DNA from: Oscillospiraceae bacterium
GTDB taxonomy: Bacteria > Bacillota > Clostridia > Oscillospirales > Acutalibacteraceae
Direction of reading: 5' to 3'
Length of the DNA: 14,568 bases
NCBI GenBank assembly: GCA_015066165.1
Contig: SVOX01000027.1
Span: forward strand, 1-14,568
Made by a program: the position numbers and the translations under genes. Positions 6,327 through 14,238 of the stretch are shown one piece after another. Below the pieces are notes generated by a model. It searched no databases. It had not been told where the DNA came from and saw only the letters and a program-made list of their open reading frames with translations. Every line of letters begins with the position of its first letter. Positions within the stretch are counted from its first letter, which is position 1.

Positions 6327-8585
6327 ATGACCGGATATTTTAACGATTTGAAAAAAGAATACGTAATTACCGAAATGCGCCCAAGAAGACCGCTTCTTAA
6401 CTATTTGTGGAACGAAACTTTTTTGGCTGAACTTAGCCATTTTGGATTTGGTGAGAGTTTTTATCGAGTAAGTCCGCTTAAGAGACGCCGTTTGATTTTA
6501 ACGGGCGATGCGGGACGTATGGTTTACATAAAAGACAGACAAACCGGAGAATTTTACGACGCAAACCGCAACTATAAAAATTATGATTTTAAAAAGCACG
6601 AATGTCACGTTGGTATAGGTTACCATAACGTTATAAGTGAATATAAAGGCGTTGAGGTTGATTTTGGTATCACTATTCCGCAGGAATATAGCGCTGAATT
6701 GTGGCAAATTAAGGTTCGCAACACAGCGGACTGCGCAAAGAAAATAAGTGTTATAACTTCGGGACGTGTTGCGGCAAACGTAACAGGGCACTGGGCTTAC
6801 GGTCATGCAAATTTCGACCAAAATCTTGGTGGTCTTTACTTCTCGCACGATGCTTACGACGTTGAAGATTTGTATGAAGGTATTTTCTTTAAAGCCGATA
6901 CAAAGCACAGTTCTTATGACGTTGGAACAGTGAATTTTAAAGGACTTTATAATGAATGGGCAGAACCGCAAGGGCTAAAATCGGAACAACTTTCTTGTCT
7001 TGGTATGTCTTTTGAAGAAAATTATTGCGCGGCGTTACAATTTGATTTAGACCTTGAGCCAAACGAAGAAAAAGTTATTAACATAGCGCTTGGTGTTGTT
7101 CGCTCCCGTGAAGAAGCAAAAGAAATAACCGATAAATGTTTAGTCAAAGGTTTTTATGAAGACACTATTAAGGGAATTAAAGCAGAAGCCGACCGTATGG
7201 ACTCGGTTTATACTTTAAAAACCCCTGATGAATATCTTAATACCACAACTAACACTTGGCTTAAAAGACAAATATCTTTGGGTAAAACTTGGGGACGTGT
7301 TTACGGCAAGGGATTCCGTGACGTAATGCAAGACGTTGCAGGTATGGCTTCTTTTGATATTGAAATGGCAAGAAAGAAAATTAAAGTTTGTCTTGACCAT
7401 ATGAGAATTAACGGAAACCCCATAAGACAATTTGAACCAATTAACAACGAACCGTATCACGACGGTGCTTCTTGGGTGCCTGCTACTATTTTGGTTTATC
7501 TTAATGAATCGGGCGACCTTAGCATTTTGGATGAAAAGTGCAAGTATATTGACAGTGATGTGCAAGACAGCGTTTTTGACCATATGTACCGTGGTTTGCG
7601 TTTCCTTTTAGATAACCGTGGAAAGCACAATCTTGTTCTTTGGGGCGGCGGCGACTGGAACGATTCTATCAATAACGTTGGTTATAAACTTATAGGCGAA
7701 AGCGTATGGTTAAGTATTGCAACCGTAAAAGCAATTACTGAATTTTGTAAAATTCTTGAAATAATGGGCGGCAAGGAAGAAATGATTGCCTCTATTACAA
7801 AAGAAAAAGAAATTTTGAAAGCGGCAATTATTGAACACGCTTTGGAAGATGACCGTTTTATATACGGCTTTAACGATTGGGGCGAAAAGGTTGGCTCTGA
7901 AGATAATAAGGAAGGTAAACATTATCTCAACCCGCAAACTTGGGCTGTTTTGGCTGATATGTTAGATTATGACAGTTTGCAAAAATTGATGAACGGGGTT
8001 GAACAAAAACTTAAATGTGACTTTGGTTACGTTCAATGTGCACCTGCTTACTCTAAAAAAGATTTACATATAGGCAGAATGGCTTATTTTATCCCCGGCG
8101 GATACGAAAACGGCTCGGTATATAATCACGGTGTTACCTTTAAGATAGTAGCCGATTGTATGTTAAAAAATGCCGACCGTGCTTATGAAACTGTTAAGAT
8201 GATACGATGTGATAACCCCAAAAATGCTGATTCCGGCGTTGAACCTTATGCAGTTTCTAATATGTATTTCGGACCGCAAGAAGCTAACCGCCCCGGTTAT
8301 GCGCCTTGTTCTTGGATTACGGGAACTGCGGGTTGGCTTTATCGTGGAATTACCGAGTATATAATGGGTGTTAGAAGTGAATTTAACGGTCTTAGAATCG
8401 ACCCTTGTTTGCCGAGTGAGTGGCAAGAAGTGGAAGTTTCAAGAATTCACCGTGGCGCAACTTATAATATTACAATTAAAAAGACGGGTGTTAAGTCGGT
8501 TGTTATGGACGGCAAAACACTTGACGGTAATCTTTTACCAATTACTGAAAAGGGCTCGGTTCATACGGTTGAGGTTACATATTAA
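6327..8585 (+). CDS. Glycoside hydrolase family 94 disaccharide phosphorylase
   Basis: The 752-residue cytoplasmic protein (no signal peptide) has the architecture of GH94, the cellobiose/chitobiose phosphorylases. These enzymes split a beta-linked disaccharide with phosphate to give an alpha-sugar 1-phosphate and a free sugar. An N-terminal beta-sandwich (about 1-270) is followed by an alpha/alpha barrel. WGGGDWND at about 440-446 is the catalytic loop, with D446 the expected proton donor by analogy to cellobiose phosphorylase. FRDVMQD and FEPINNEPYHDGASWVP line the substrate site. H601 in NGSVYNHG and the SWITGTAGW motif (T665 onward) are the phosphate-binding elements. I choose ATG 6327 because AAAGGAG (6313-6319) leaves only one base to the in-frame ATG at 6321. 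Substrate specificity (cellobiose, chitobiose, cellobionate, laminaribiose or another) cannot be read by eye. No sugar transporter or phosphomutase lies beside it, so it seems to stand alone. Confidence 0.9.
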   Translation: MTGYFNDLKKEYVITEMRPRRPLLNYLWNETFLAELSHFGFGESFYRVSPLKRRRLILTGDAGRMVYIKDRQTGEFYDANRNYKNYDFKKHECHVGIGYHNVISEYKGVEVDFGITIPQEYSAELWQIKVRNTADCAKKISVITSGRVAANVTGHWAYGHANFDQNLGGLYFSHDAYDVEDLYEGIFFKADTKHSSYDVGTVNFKGLYNEWAEPQGLKSEQLSCLGMSFEENYCAALQFDLDLEPNEEKVINIALGVVRSREEAKEITDKCLVKGFYEDTIKGIKAEADRMDSVYTLKTPDEYLNTTTNTWLKRQISLGKTWGRVYGKGFRDVMQDVAGMASFDIEMARKKIKVCLDHMRINGNPIRQFEPINNEPYHDGASWVPATILVYLNESGDLSILDEKCKYIDSDVQDSVFDHMYRGLRFLLDNRGKHNLVLWGGGDWNDSINNVGYKLIGESVWLSIATVKAITEFCKILEIMGGKEEMIASITKEKEILKAAIIEHALEDDRFIYGFNDWGEKVGSEDNKEGKHYLNPQTWAVLADMLDYDSLQKLMNGVEQKLKCDFGYVQCAPAYSKKDLHIGRMAYFIPGGYENGSVYNHGVTFKIVADCMLKNADRAYETVKMIRCDNPKNADSGVEPYAVSNMYFGPQEANRPGYAPCSWITGTAGWLYRGITEYIMGVRSEFNGLRIDPCLPSEWQEVEVSRIHRGATYNITIKKTGVKSVVMDGKTLDGNLLPITEKGSVHTVEVTY

Positions 8586-8653
8586 TAAGTAAATTGTAGT
8601 TAAAAGTACTTGAAAAAAGAGAAATGTTCATAAAAACAGTTGTCTTTAATATA

Positions 8654-8679
8654 AGTGGGACTTGGTATATAAGTCCACT
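8654..8679. other. Hairpin in the GH94-feoB convergent gap
   Basis: AGTGGGACTT (8654-8663) pairs with AAGTCCACT (8671-8679) with a single bulged G and a seven-base loop. No T-run follows on either strand, so it is not a standard terminator. The remainder of 8586-8700 contains no gene I can support. Confidence 0.4.
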
Positions 8680-8701
8680 GCTTGTGACAATATAAAACAA
8701 T

Positions 8702-8750
8702 ACTACCCGAAGAAGAGAAAATAAAAACTCTTTTTCGGGTAGTGTTTTTT
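8702..8750 (+). terminator. Intrinsic terminator after the GH94 gene
   Basis: A 16-base stem (8702-8717 with 8728-8743, one G-U pair) starts with ACTACCCGAA and closes with TTCGGGTAGT around an A-rich loop. G and six T residues follow (8744-8750). It lies over 100 bases after the GH94 stop. On the minus strand it could also stop feoB transcripts, though the T-run there is poor. Confidence 0.85.
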
Positions 8751-8753
8751 GCG

Positions 8754-8783
8754 TTGCATTGTGTCCTTTAGAACACAATGCAA
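8754..8783. other. Second perfect hairpin in the convergent gap
   Basis: TTGCATTGTGT (8754-8764) and ACACAATGCAA (8773-8783) form an 11-bp perfect inverted repeat with an eight-base loop, 17 bases beyond the feoB stop codon. Neither strand has a following T-run. It may act as an RNA 3'-end stabiliser or as a weak terminator for feoB. Confidence 0.5.
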
Positions 8784-8799
8784 TACCCAAGTCCTTTTG

Positions 8800-10644
8800 T
8801 TATATCAAGTTTGATAAAAAATTAAATACCATACACACAATAATACTTAAAGCGGTTGGCATTATTACGGCAAAAGCAGTCCATTTAATACTGCCGGTTT
8901 CTTTTTTAATTGTTAAAATTGTTGTGGCACAGGGCCAATGAAAAAGTGAAAATAAAATTACCGAAATGGCGGTGTTTAATGTCCAACCGTTTGAAATAAA
9001 CAGTTCACGCATAGCAGTAAGGGAGAGTTCGCATAAGGCGCCCGTATTCATATAGGTCATAATAATTATTGGTATTACAATTTCGTTTGCCGGAAGTCCT
9101 AAAATAAAGCCGAGTAATATTGCGCCGTCAAGACCTAAAAGTTTTGCAAACGGGTCTAAAAATAAGGCGCAATGTTGCAAAACTGAAGTATCCCCAACCG
9201 TAATATTAGCCATAACCCAGATAACCAGTCCCGCAGGGGCGGCAACTATTACAGAACGCCCTAAAACAAACAGCGTTCTATCTAAAACCGAGCGAACTAT
9301 TACCTTTGTGAATTGGGGTTTGCGGTAGGGTGGAAGTTCAAGTGTATAAGAAGAAGGAGCCCCTTTTAGAACAGTTGCCGAAAGAATTTTTGTAATAAAA
9401 AAGGTCATTAATATTGCGAAAAGTATTATAAAAGTTAAAATAATTGCCGAATATATGCTCGAAAAAGCACTGTTTTTTAGCACAAAAAATATTGTGATTA
9501 TAGCAATTATTGCGGGAAATCTTCCGTTGCAAGGCACAAAACAGTTGGTAAGAATAGCAAGTAAACGTTCACGTTTTGAATCGATAATTCGGCAACCCGT
9601 AACACCAACTGCGTTACAGCCAAACCCCATACACATTGTGAGTGCTTGTTTGCCGCAAGCGTTGCAACGCTCAAAAGGTTTATCAAGGTTGAAGGCAATT
9701 CGGGGCAGAAAACCCGCATCTTCAAGCAGTGTGAAAAGGGGAAAGAAAATAGCCATTGGCGGCAGCATTACAGCCACAACCCAAGAAAGTGTTCTGTAAA
9801 CGCCTAATACAAGCGAACCATAAAGCCAATGGGGAGCGCCAAGCCATAAAAATAGGGAAGAAAGCCAATTTTCAATTTTTCCAAAAAAGGCGGTAAGTAA
9901 AGCGCTTGGATAATTAGCACCGGTTATTGTAATCCAAAAAATAGCGGCTAAAAACAACAGCATTATTGGAAATCCAAAAGTTTTGCTTGTAAATATTTTG
10001 TCAAGTTTGCGGTCGGGGTTGTGGTAGTTTTTGGGGTAGCTTACAACCGCTTTTGCAATTTCTTCGGCTTTTTTTACAATACTTTCTGCTTGGATATTTT
10101 CAAGTGGTGACGGGAAAAGCGGATTATAACAATTATTTTGTTCTTCTTTTAGAAATATATTATCAATTGCTGTCAAAAGCGGTTTTAAACTTTGCTTTTT
10201 GTGTCCGCAAGTTCCAACCACGCTAACACCCAACAGTTGTTCAAGTTTTTCCAAATCAACTTTTATTTTTTTACGTTTTGCTTGGTCTAAAAGATTTACG
10301 CAAACTATAACTTTTTTACAAATCCCCATAGTTTGAAGCACAAGGTTTAAATTTCTCTCAAGGCAGGTGGCATCACATACCACAACAACTGCTTGCGGTT
10401 TGTCGCTGCATAAAAAATCGCGTGCAACTTCTTCTTCGGGGGAGTGTGCCATTAGCGAATATGTTCCCGGTATATCTACAAATGTATATGAAAAATGACT
10501 GCTTTTACAGTATCCCAAAGCGTTTCCAACGGTTTTTCCCGCCCAGTTGCCTGTGTGTTGGTTCATGCCGGTTAGTGCGTTGAATATGGTGCTTTTGCCA
10601 ACGTTTGGATTACCCGCCAAGGCGACGGTTATATTATTGTTCAT
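8800..10644 (-). CDS. feoB: Ferrous iron transport protein B
   Basis: FeoB imports Fe(II) through the inner membrane using a cytoplasmic G-protein domain. The 614-residue product begins with that domain: G1 GNPNVGKST (residues 11-19), a G2 threonine at T38, G3 DIPG (57-60), and G4 NLLD near 120. The membrane part includes both Gate-like regions, with MGFGCNAVG and CFVPCNGRFP in the core and a C-terminal segment with GLPANEIVIP and FHWPCATT. I start at ATG 10644 because AAGGAG (10652-10657) is seven bases upstream. An earlier in-frame ATG would add 12 residues lacking the conserved start. It overlaps feoA by 11 bases, implying translational coupling. At about 614 residues it is far shorter than the E. 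coli protein (about 770), as in many Clostridia. The Gate area is unusually rich in cysteine, including CNAC. Confidence 0.93.
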   Translation of the reverse strand: MNNNITVALAGNPNVGKSTIFNALTGMNQHTGNWAGKTVGNALGYCKSSHFSYTFVDIPGTYSLMAHSPEEEVARDFLCSDKPQAVVVVCDATCLERNLNLVLQTMGICKKVIVCVNLLDQAKRKKIKVDLEKLEQLLGVSVVGTCGHKKQSLKPLLTAIDNIFLKEEQNNCYNPLFPSPLENIQAESIVKKAEEIAKAVVSYPKNYHNPDRKLDKIFTSKTFGFPIMLLFLAAIFWITITGANYPSALLTAFFGKIENWLSSLFLWLGAPHWLYGSLVLGVYRTLSWVVAVMLPPMAIFFPLFTLLEDAGFLPRIAFNLDKPFERCNACGKQALTMCMGFGCNAVGVTGCRIIDSKRERLLAILTNCFVPCNGRFPAIIAIITIFFVLKNSAFSSIYSAIILTFIILFAILMTFFITKILSATVLKGAPSSYTLELPPYRKPQFTKVIVRSVLDRTLFVLGRSVIVAAPAGLVIWVMANITVGDTSVLQHCALFLDPFAKLLGLDGAILLGFILGLPANEIVIPIIIMTYMNTGALCELSLTAMRELFISNGWTLNTAISVILFSLFHWPCATTILTIKKETGSIKWTAFAVIMPTALSIIVCMVFNFLSNLI

Positions 10645-10870
10645 AATGGGGCTCCTTAATAAGTATTTGTTTACATTCACTCTTTCGCAGCGCTATTACC
10701 GCACCACGTATAGAAAATGCTTTAGGGTCGCCAAAGGGGCTTACTTCAACGCACTTAACTTTTGTTCCGCTAATAAGCCCTAAATCAAGAAGCCGACGCC
10801 GCATATCACCTAAAATTAAAATTTTATCTATAATACATATTTGACCTTTTTTAAGGTTAAAAAGATTCAT
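10634..10870 (-). CDS. feoA: Ferrous iron transport protein A
   Basis: This 78-residue cytoplasmic protein has the SH3-like FeoA fold signature: an N-terminal LKKGQ strand, then RRRLLDLGLISGTKV, then the strand with SPFGDPKAFSIRG and the closing IALRKSE. FeoA is needed for full Fe(II) uptake and is thought to bind and regulate FeoB. The stop overlaps the feoB start by 11 bases, so it is the first gene of a two-gene operon. GAGGTGG (10877-10883) is its ribosome binding site. A promoter at 10892-10920 fits. No feoC candidate follows feoB. Confidence 0.92.
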   Translation of the reverse strand: MNLFNLKKGQICIIDKILILGDMRRRLLDLGLISGTKVKCVEVSPFGDPKAFSIRGAVIALRKSECKQILIKEPHYEQ

Positions 10871-10891
10871 AAAATTCCACCTCTACACTAC

Positions 10892-10920
10892 ATATTATTC
10901 AATTTGTTTTAGTTTGTCAT
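10892..10920 (-). promoter_or_regulatory. Likely feoAB promoter
   Basis: On the minus strand ATGACA (10920-10915, 5 of 6) and TAATAT (10897-10892, 4 of 6) are separated by 17 bases. The transcript would start near 10885, just ahead of the feoA ribosome binding site. I see no clear Fur or IdeR palindrome across it. Confidence 0.55.
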
Positions 10921-10945
10921 AAACAAAACATTGAGTGCATATTAT
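10917..10945 (+). promoter_or_regulatory. Candidate sigma-E (mother-cell) promoter for spoIVA
   Basis: TCATAAA (10917-10923) and CATATTAT (10938-10945) are 14 bases apart and match the sigma-E pattern (a -35 containing ATA, a -10 of CATA-type) at 5 of 7 and 6 of 8 positions. spoIVA is a known sigma-E gene in Bacillus subtilis, which supports the assignment. The start would be near 10952, about 35 bases before the start codon. The element overlaps the -35 of the opposing feoA promoter. Confidence 0.55.
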
Positions 10946-10986
10946 TTTACAAAGACACGCCAAAAGGTAAAACGGAGGAAAATTTT

Positions 10987-12465
10987 ATGAGTAATGCAAA
11001 TATATATAAGGATATTGCTGAACGTACGGGCGGAGATATTTATATTGGTATAGTGGGACCGGTAAGAACAGGTAAATCCACTTTTATTAAACAGTTTATG
11101 GATAAGTTGGTGTTGCCTAACATTTCGGGTGATTATCAAAGAGAACGTGCCAATGACGAAATGCCACAGTCTTCCTCCGGAAGAACAATAATGACCACCG
11201 AGCCAAAGTTTATTCCCGAAAAATCGGCTGAAATAGTTTTTCCTGATAACGCAAAAATGAACGTTCGTCTTATAGACTGTGTGGGGTATATTGTGCCGAG
11301 TGCTTTGGGTTATATTGAAGGTTCCGAACCGCGTATGGTTATGACACCTTGGTTCCAAGAGCCCATACCTTTTAATATGGCGGCTGAAATTGGCACACAA
11401 AAAGTTATAAACGAACACTCAACAATAGGTCTTGTTATTACTACTGACGGTAGTATTAGCGATATTCCCAGGGAAGAATATGCCGAAGCCGAAGAGCGTG
11501 TGATAGAAGAATTAAAAGGCATAAATAAGCCGTTTATTGTACTTCTCAACTGTATGTATCCTGAATCTCTTGAGGCAAAAGAATTGGCGGCTGATTTGAC
11601 CCAAAAATACGGTGTACCTGTAAGACCTATTAATTGCCTTGAACTTACCGAAGCGGATATTAAGGACATTTTGAGTGAAATATTATTTCAGTTTCCTGTT
11701 AAAGAAATTGGCTTTTGTTTCCCACGTTGGATAAATAATTTACCAATATCACACCCCATAAGGCAAGAACTTATTAACAATATTAAATCTTCGTGTGAAA
11801 ATATTTTTCATATACGGGATATTGCTTCGTTTGACAGTTGCTTTAATGAGTGCGAGAGTGTAGAAACGGTTAATATCAGTGAGATTAATTTAGGCGAAGG
11901 TAATGCTGAAATATGTATTTCAATTAAGCCGGATTTATTTTATAAAACTATTACCGAAGTTACAGGGCTTGAAATAAGCGACGAACAGGAACTAATGGAA
12001 CGTCTCCAAAGTTTAGCCAAAACCGAAAAAGAATACAGCAAGGTAAAAGGCGCATTGGAAGAGGTTGAGGCAACGGGTTACGGTATAATTATGCCTGATA
12101 TTGACGAACTTGAACTTGAAGAGCCCGAAATTGTAAAGCAAGGCGGACGTTATGGCGTACGGCTTAAAGCGTCGGCTCCGTCAATACATCTTATGAAAGC
12201 CAATATTTCGACCGAAGTGAGTCCAATAGTTGGCAGTGAAAAGCAGTCGGAAGATTTGGTAATGTACTTGCTTTCGGGTTTTGAAGAAGACCCTGTTAAG
12301 ATTTGGGATTCCAATATTTTTGGCAAATCTTTGCATGAACTTGTAAACGAAGGACTTCACACAAAACTTGCACGAATGCCTATAGATGCCAGAATGCGAG
12401 TGCAAGAAACCATAGAGCGTGTTATAAATGAGGGCTGCAACGGTCTTGTATGCATACTTTTGTGA
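10987..12465 (+). CDS. spoIVA: Stage IV sporulation protein A, spore coat ATPase
   Basis: SpoIVA is the mother-cell ATPase that polymerises on the outer forespore membrane to form the basement layer of the coat. The product is 492 residues, the same length as I recall for the Bacillus subtilis protein. Walker A is GPVRTGKST at residues 24-32 with lysine K30. The two threonines that sense nucleotide fall at T70-T71 (TIMTTEPKF), and the acidic Walker B-like residue at D97 (RLIDCVGY). The protein ends with the typical hydrophobic tail GCNGLVCILL, needed for localisation in homologues. GGAGG (10974-10978) sits eight bases before ATG 10987. A sigma-E-like promoter precedes it and a bidirectional terminator follows. 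The residue-for-residue agreement leaves little doubt, and it shows the host belongs to an endospore-forming lineage. Confidence 0.97.
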   Translation: MSNANIYKDIAERTGGDIYIGIVGPVRTGKSTFIKQFMDKLVLPNISGDYQRERANDEMPQSSSGRTIMTTEPKFIPEKSAEIVFPDNAKMNVRLIDCVGYIVPSALGYIEGSEPRMVMTPWFQEPIPFNMAAEIGTQKVINEHSTIGLVITTDGSISDIPREEYAEAEERVIEELKGINKPFIVLLNCMYPESLEAKELAADLTQKYGVPVRPINCLELTEADIKDILSEILFQFPVKEIGFCFPRWINNLPISHPIRQELINNIKSSCENIFHIRDIASFDSCFNECESVETVNISEINLGEGNAEICISIKPDLFYKTITEVTGLEISDEQELMERLQSLAKTEKEYSKVKGALEEVEATGYGIIMPDIDELELEEPEIVKQGGRYGVRLKASAPSIHLMKANISTEVSPIVGSEKQSEDLVMYLLSGFEEDPVKIWDSNIFGKSLHELVNEGLHTKLARMPIDARMRVQETIERVINEGCNGLVCILL

Positions 12466-12496
12466 TTCCAAATTAATGAGTTTATATAGATATAAC

Positions 12497-12524
12497 AAAA
12501 GCCACGGAATTTTCCGTGGCTTTT
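12497..12524. terminator. Bidirectional terminator between spoIVA and guaB
   Basis: AAAAGCCACGGAA (12497-12509) and TTCCGTGGCTTTT (12512-12524) form a near-perfect 13-bp inverted repeat, flanked by A-runs on the left and T-runs on the right. It therefore works as an intrinsic terminator in both directions, 31 bases after the spoIVA stop and 13 bases after the guaB stop. Confidence 0.93.
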
Positions 12525-12537
12525 AAAATTTATTGGC

Positions 12538-14046
12538 TTATTTAATTGAACCGAGTGAAGTTTCTTTTTGTATAACGTCGTGTGCGCCGCCTTCAACAAT
12601 ACTTGTAGCAGAAACTAAAGTGAGTTTTGCTTTTTGTTGAAGTTCAGGAATGGTGAGAGCACCGCAGTTACACATTGTAGATTTAACCTTTGCAAGTGAG
12701 AGGTTAACGTTATCTTTAAGGGTACCGGCATAAGGCACGTAAGAGTCAACACCTTCTTCAAAGGATAACTTCTTATCACCGCCGAGGTCGTAACGTTGCC
12801 AGTTACGAGCGCGGTTTGAACCTTCGCCCCAGTATTCTTTATAGTAGTTGCCGTTTATGTTGATTTTGTTTGTTGGGCTTTCGTCGAAACGGGCAAAGTA
12901 ACGGCCGAGCATCATAAAGTCAGCACCCATTGCAAGAGCCAAAGTCATGTGGTGGTCATGAACGATACCACCGTCAGAGCAAACAGGGATATAAACACCT
13001 GTTTTTTCAAAGTATTCGTCACGTGCAGCACACACGTCAATAAGAGCGGTTGCTTGTCCACGGCCAATACCTTTGGTTTCACGGGTGATACAAATTGAAC
13101 CGCCGCCAATACCAACTTTTATAAAGTCGGCACCTGCTTCTGCCAAGAACATAAAGCCGTCACGGTCAACAACGTTACCTGCACCAACTTTAACGGTATC
13201 ACCGTATTTTTCACGAATAAAGGCAATTGTGCGTGATTGCCATTCGCTATAACCTTCAGAAGAGTCGATACAAAGAACGTCTGCACCGGCTTCAACTAAA
13301 GCGGGAACACGTTCTGCATAGTCACGGGTGTTGATACCGGCACCTACAACATAGCATTTGTTTTTATCAAGAATTTCGTTGGGGTTTGATTTGTGTTGGT
13401 CATAGTCTTTACGGAAAACAAAGTATAAAAGATTTCCGTCTTTATCGATAATAGGTAATGAATTAAGTTTATTATCCCAAATAAGATCGTTGGCAGCTTT
13501 AAGGGTTGTGCCTTCGGGAGCGGTGATTAATTTTTCAATAGGAGTCATAAACTCTTTAACCTTTATGTCGGTTGACATACGGCTTACACGGTAATCACGG
13601 CTTGTAACAATACCTAAAAGTTTGCCTGTGGCGCTACCGTCCGAAGTAACGGCAACGGTTGAATAACCGTTCTTTTCTTTTAAAGTCAAAATGTCAGCCA
13701 AAGTGCTGTCGGGTGTAACGTTAGAGTCACTAACAACAAAACCGGCTTTATAAGATTTAACACGTGCTACCATTGCAGCTTCGTCTTCGATAGACTGTGA
13801 ACCATATATAAAAGAAACGCCGCCTTCTTTAGCGAGTGCTACCGCCAAACGTTCACCCGATACTGACTGCATTATAGCAGAAGTCATTGGGATATTCATT
13901 GAAATAGCGGATTCTTCGCCTTTTTTAAACTTTACAAGCGGAGTTTTGAGTGAAACGTTTGCAGGGATACATTCGCTTGACGAATAACCGGGTACTAAAA
14001 GATACTCGTTAAAGGTGTGCGAAACTTCATTGAAATAATAAGCCAT
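12538..14046 (-). CDS. guaB: IMP dehydrogenase (Tritrichomonas-like type)
   Basis: The enzyme oxidises IMP to XMP with NAD, the committed step of GMP synthesis. The 502-residue chain has the (beta/alpha)8 barrel split by a CBS-domain pair (about residues 100-215). The catalytic cysteine is C319 in GIGGGSICITRE, the mobile-flap base dyad is R418-Y419 in NWQRYD, and D261 (CIDSSEG) is the cofactor-binding aspartate. Numbering and flanking residues coincide with the enzyme I recall from Tritrichomonas foetus, including the SDGGIV, MLGRYFARF and GGAHDV blocks. Typical bacterial enzymes instead read GPGSICTTR around the cysteine. AAGGAG (14057-14062) is ten bases before ATG 14046, and a strong promoter lies at 14086-14114. 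It is convergent with spoIVA and divergent from ruvC. No guaA is adjacent. Confidence 0.95.
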   Translation of the reverse strand: MAYYFNEVSHTFNEYLLVPGYSSSECIPANVSLKTPLVKFKKGEESAISMNIPMTSAIMQSVSGERLAVALAKEGGVSFIYGSQSIEDEAAMVARVKSYKAGFVVSDSNVTPDSTLADILTLKEKNGYSTVAVTSDGSATGKLLGIVTSRDYRVSRMSTDIKVKEFMTPIEKLITAPEGTTLKAANDLIWDNKLNSLPIIDKDGNLLYFVFRKDYDQHKSNPNEILDKNKCYVVGAGINTRDYAERVPALVEAGADVLCIDSSEGYSEWQSRTIAFIREKYGDTVKVGAGNVVDRDGFMFLAEAGADFIKVGIGGGSICITRETKGIGRGQATALIDVCAARDEYFEKTGVYIPVCSDGGIVHDHHMTLALAMGADFMMLGRYFARFDESPTNKININGNYYKEYWGEGSNRARNWQRYDLGGDKKLSFEEGVDSYVPYAGTLKDNVNLSLAKVKSTMCNCGALTIPELQQKAKLTLVSATSIVEGGAHDVIQKETSLGSIK

Positions 14047-14085
14047 AGATACATTACTCCTTATAAAATTTTCTATATTATTATG

Positions 14086-14114
14086 ATTATATAACTTTTA
14101 TAATAAAAAGTCAA
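14086..14114 (-). promoter_or_regulatory. guaB promoter
   Basis: On the minus strand TTGACT (14114-14109, 5 of 6) and TATAAT (14091-14086, perfect) are 17 bases apart. Transcription should start near 14079, leaving a leader of about 33 bases. That is too short for a purine riboswitch. Confidence 0.85.
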
Positions 14115-14158
14115 TTAAAAAAACTTTAAAATCTTATCTTTTTAGTAATAAAAAGTAG

Positions 14159-14187
14159 TTGCCGTTTTGCTGTAAATATGGTATAAT
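14159..14187 (+). promoter_or_regulatory. ruvC promoter, extended -10
   Basis: TTGCCG (14159-14164, 4 of 6) and TATAAT (14182-14187) are 17 bases apart, with TGG just before the -10 as an extended element. The start would be near 14194, followed by GGAGGTGA at 14221-14228. Confidence 0.75.
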
Positions 14188-14238
14188 ATTATGAATTATT
14201 GTGGATTGGTATGTTCGTTTGGAGGTGACGGCGTAAAA

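Noticed and set aside
6498..6971. 157-codon minus-strand frame inside the GH94 gene
   Set aside because: It lies wholly within the strongly supported GH94 coding sequence, and its composition matches a shadow of that gene.
8575..8790. 71-codon minus-strand frame between GH94 and feoB
   Set aside because: It crosses three hairpins including a terminator and has no recognisable protein features, so it is a chance frame.
10942..11418. 158-codon minus-strand frame opposite the start of spoIVA
   Set aside because: spoIVA is certain on the other strand. The reverse frame is rich in rare residues such as His, Cys and Asn, with no motif.
14047..14085. Purine riboswitch in the guaB leader
   Set aside because: The leader is only about 33 bases and lacks the three-stem junction sequences of purine or PRPP riboswitches.
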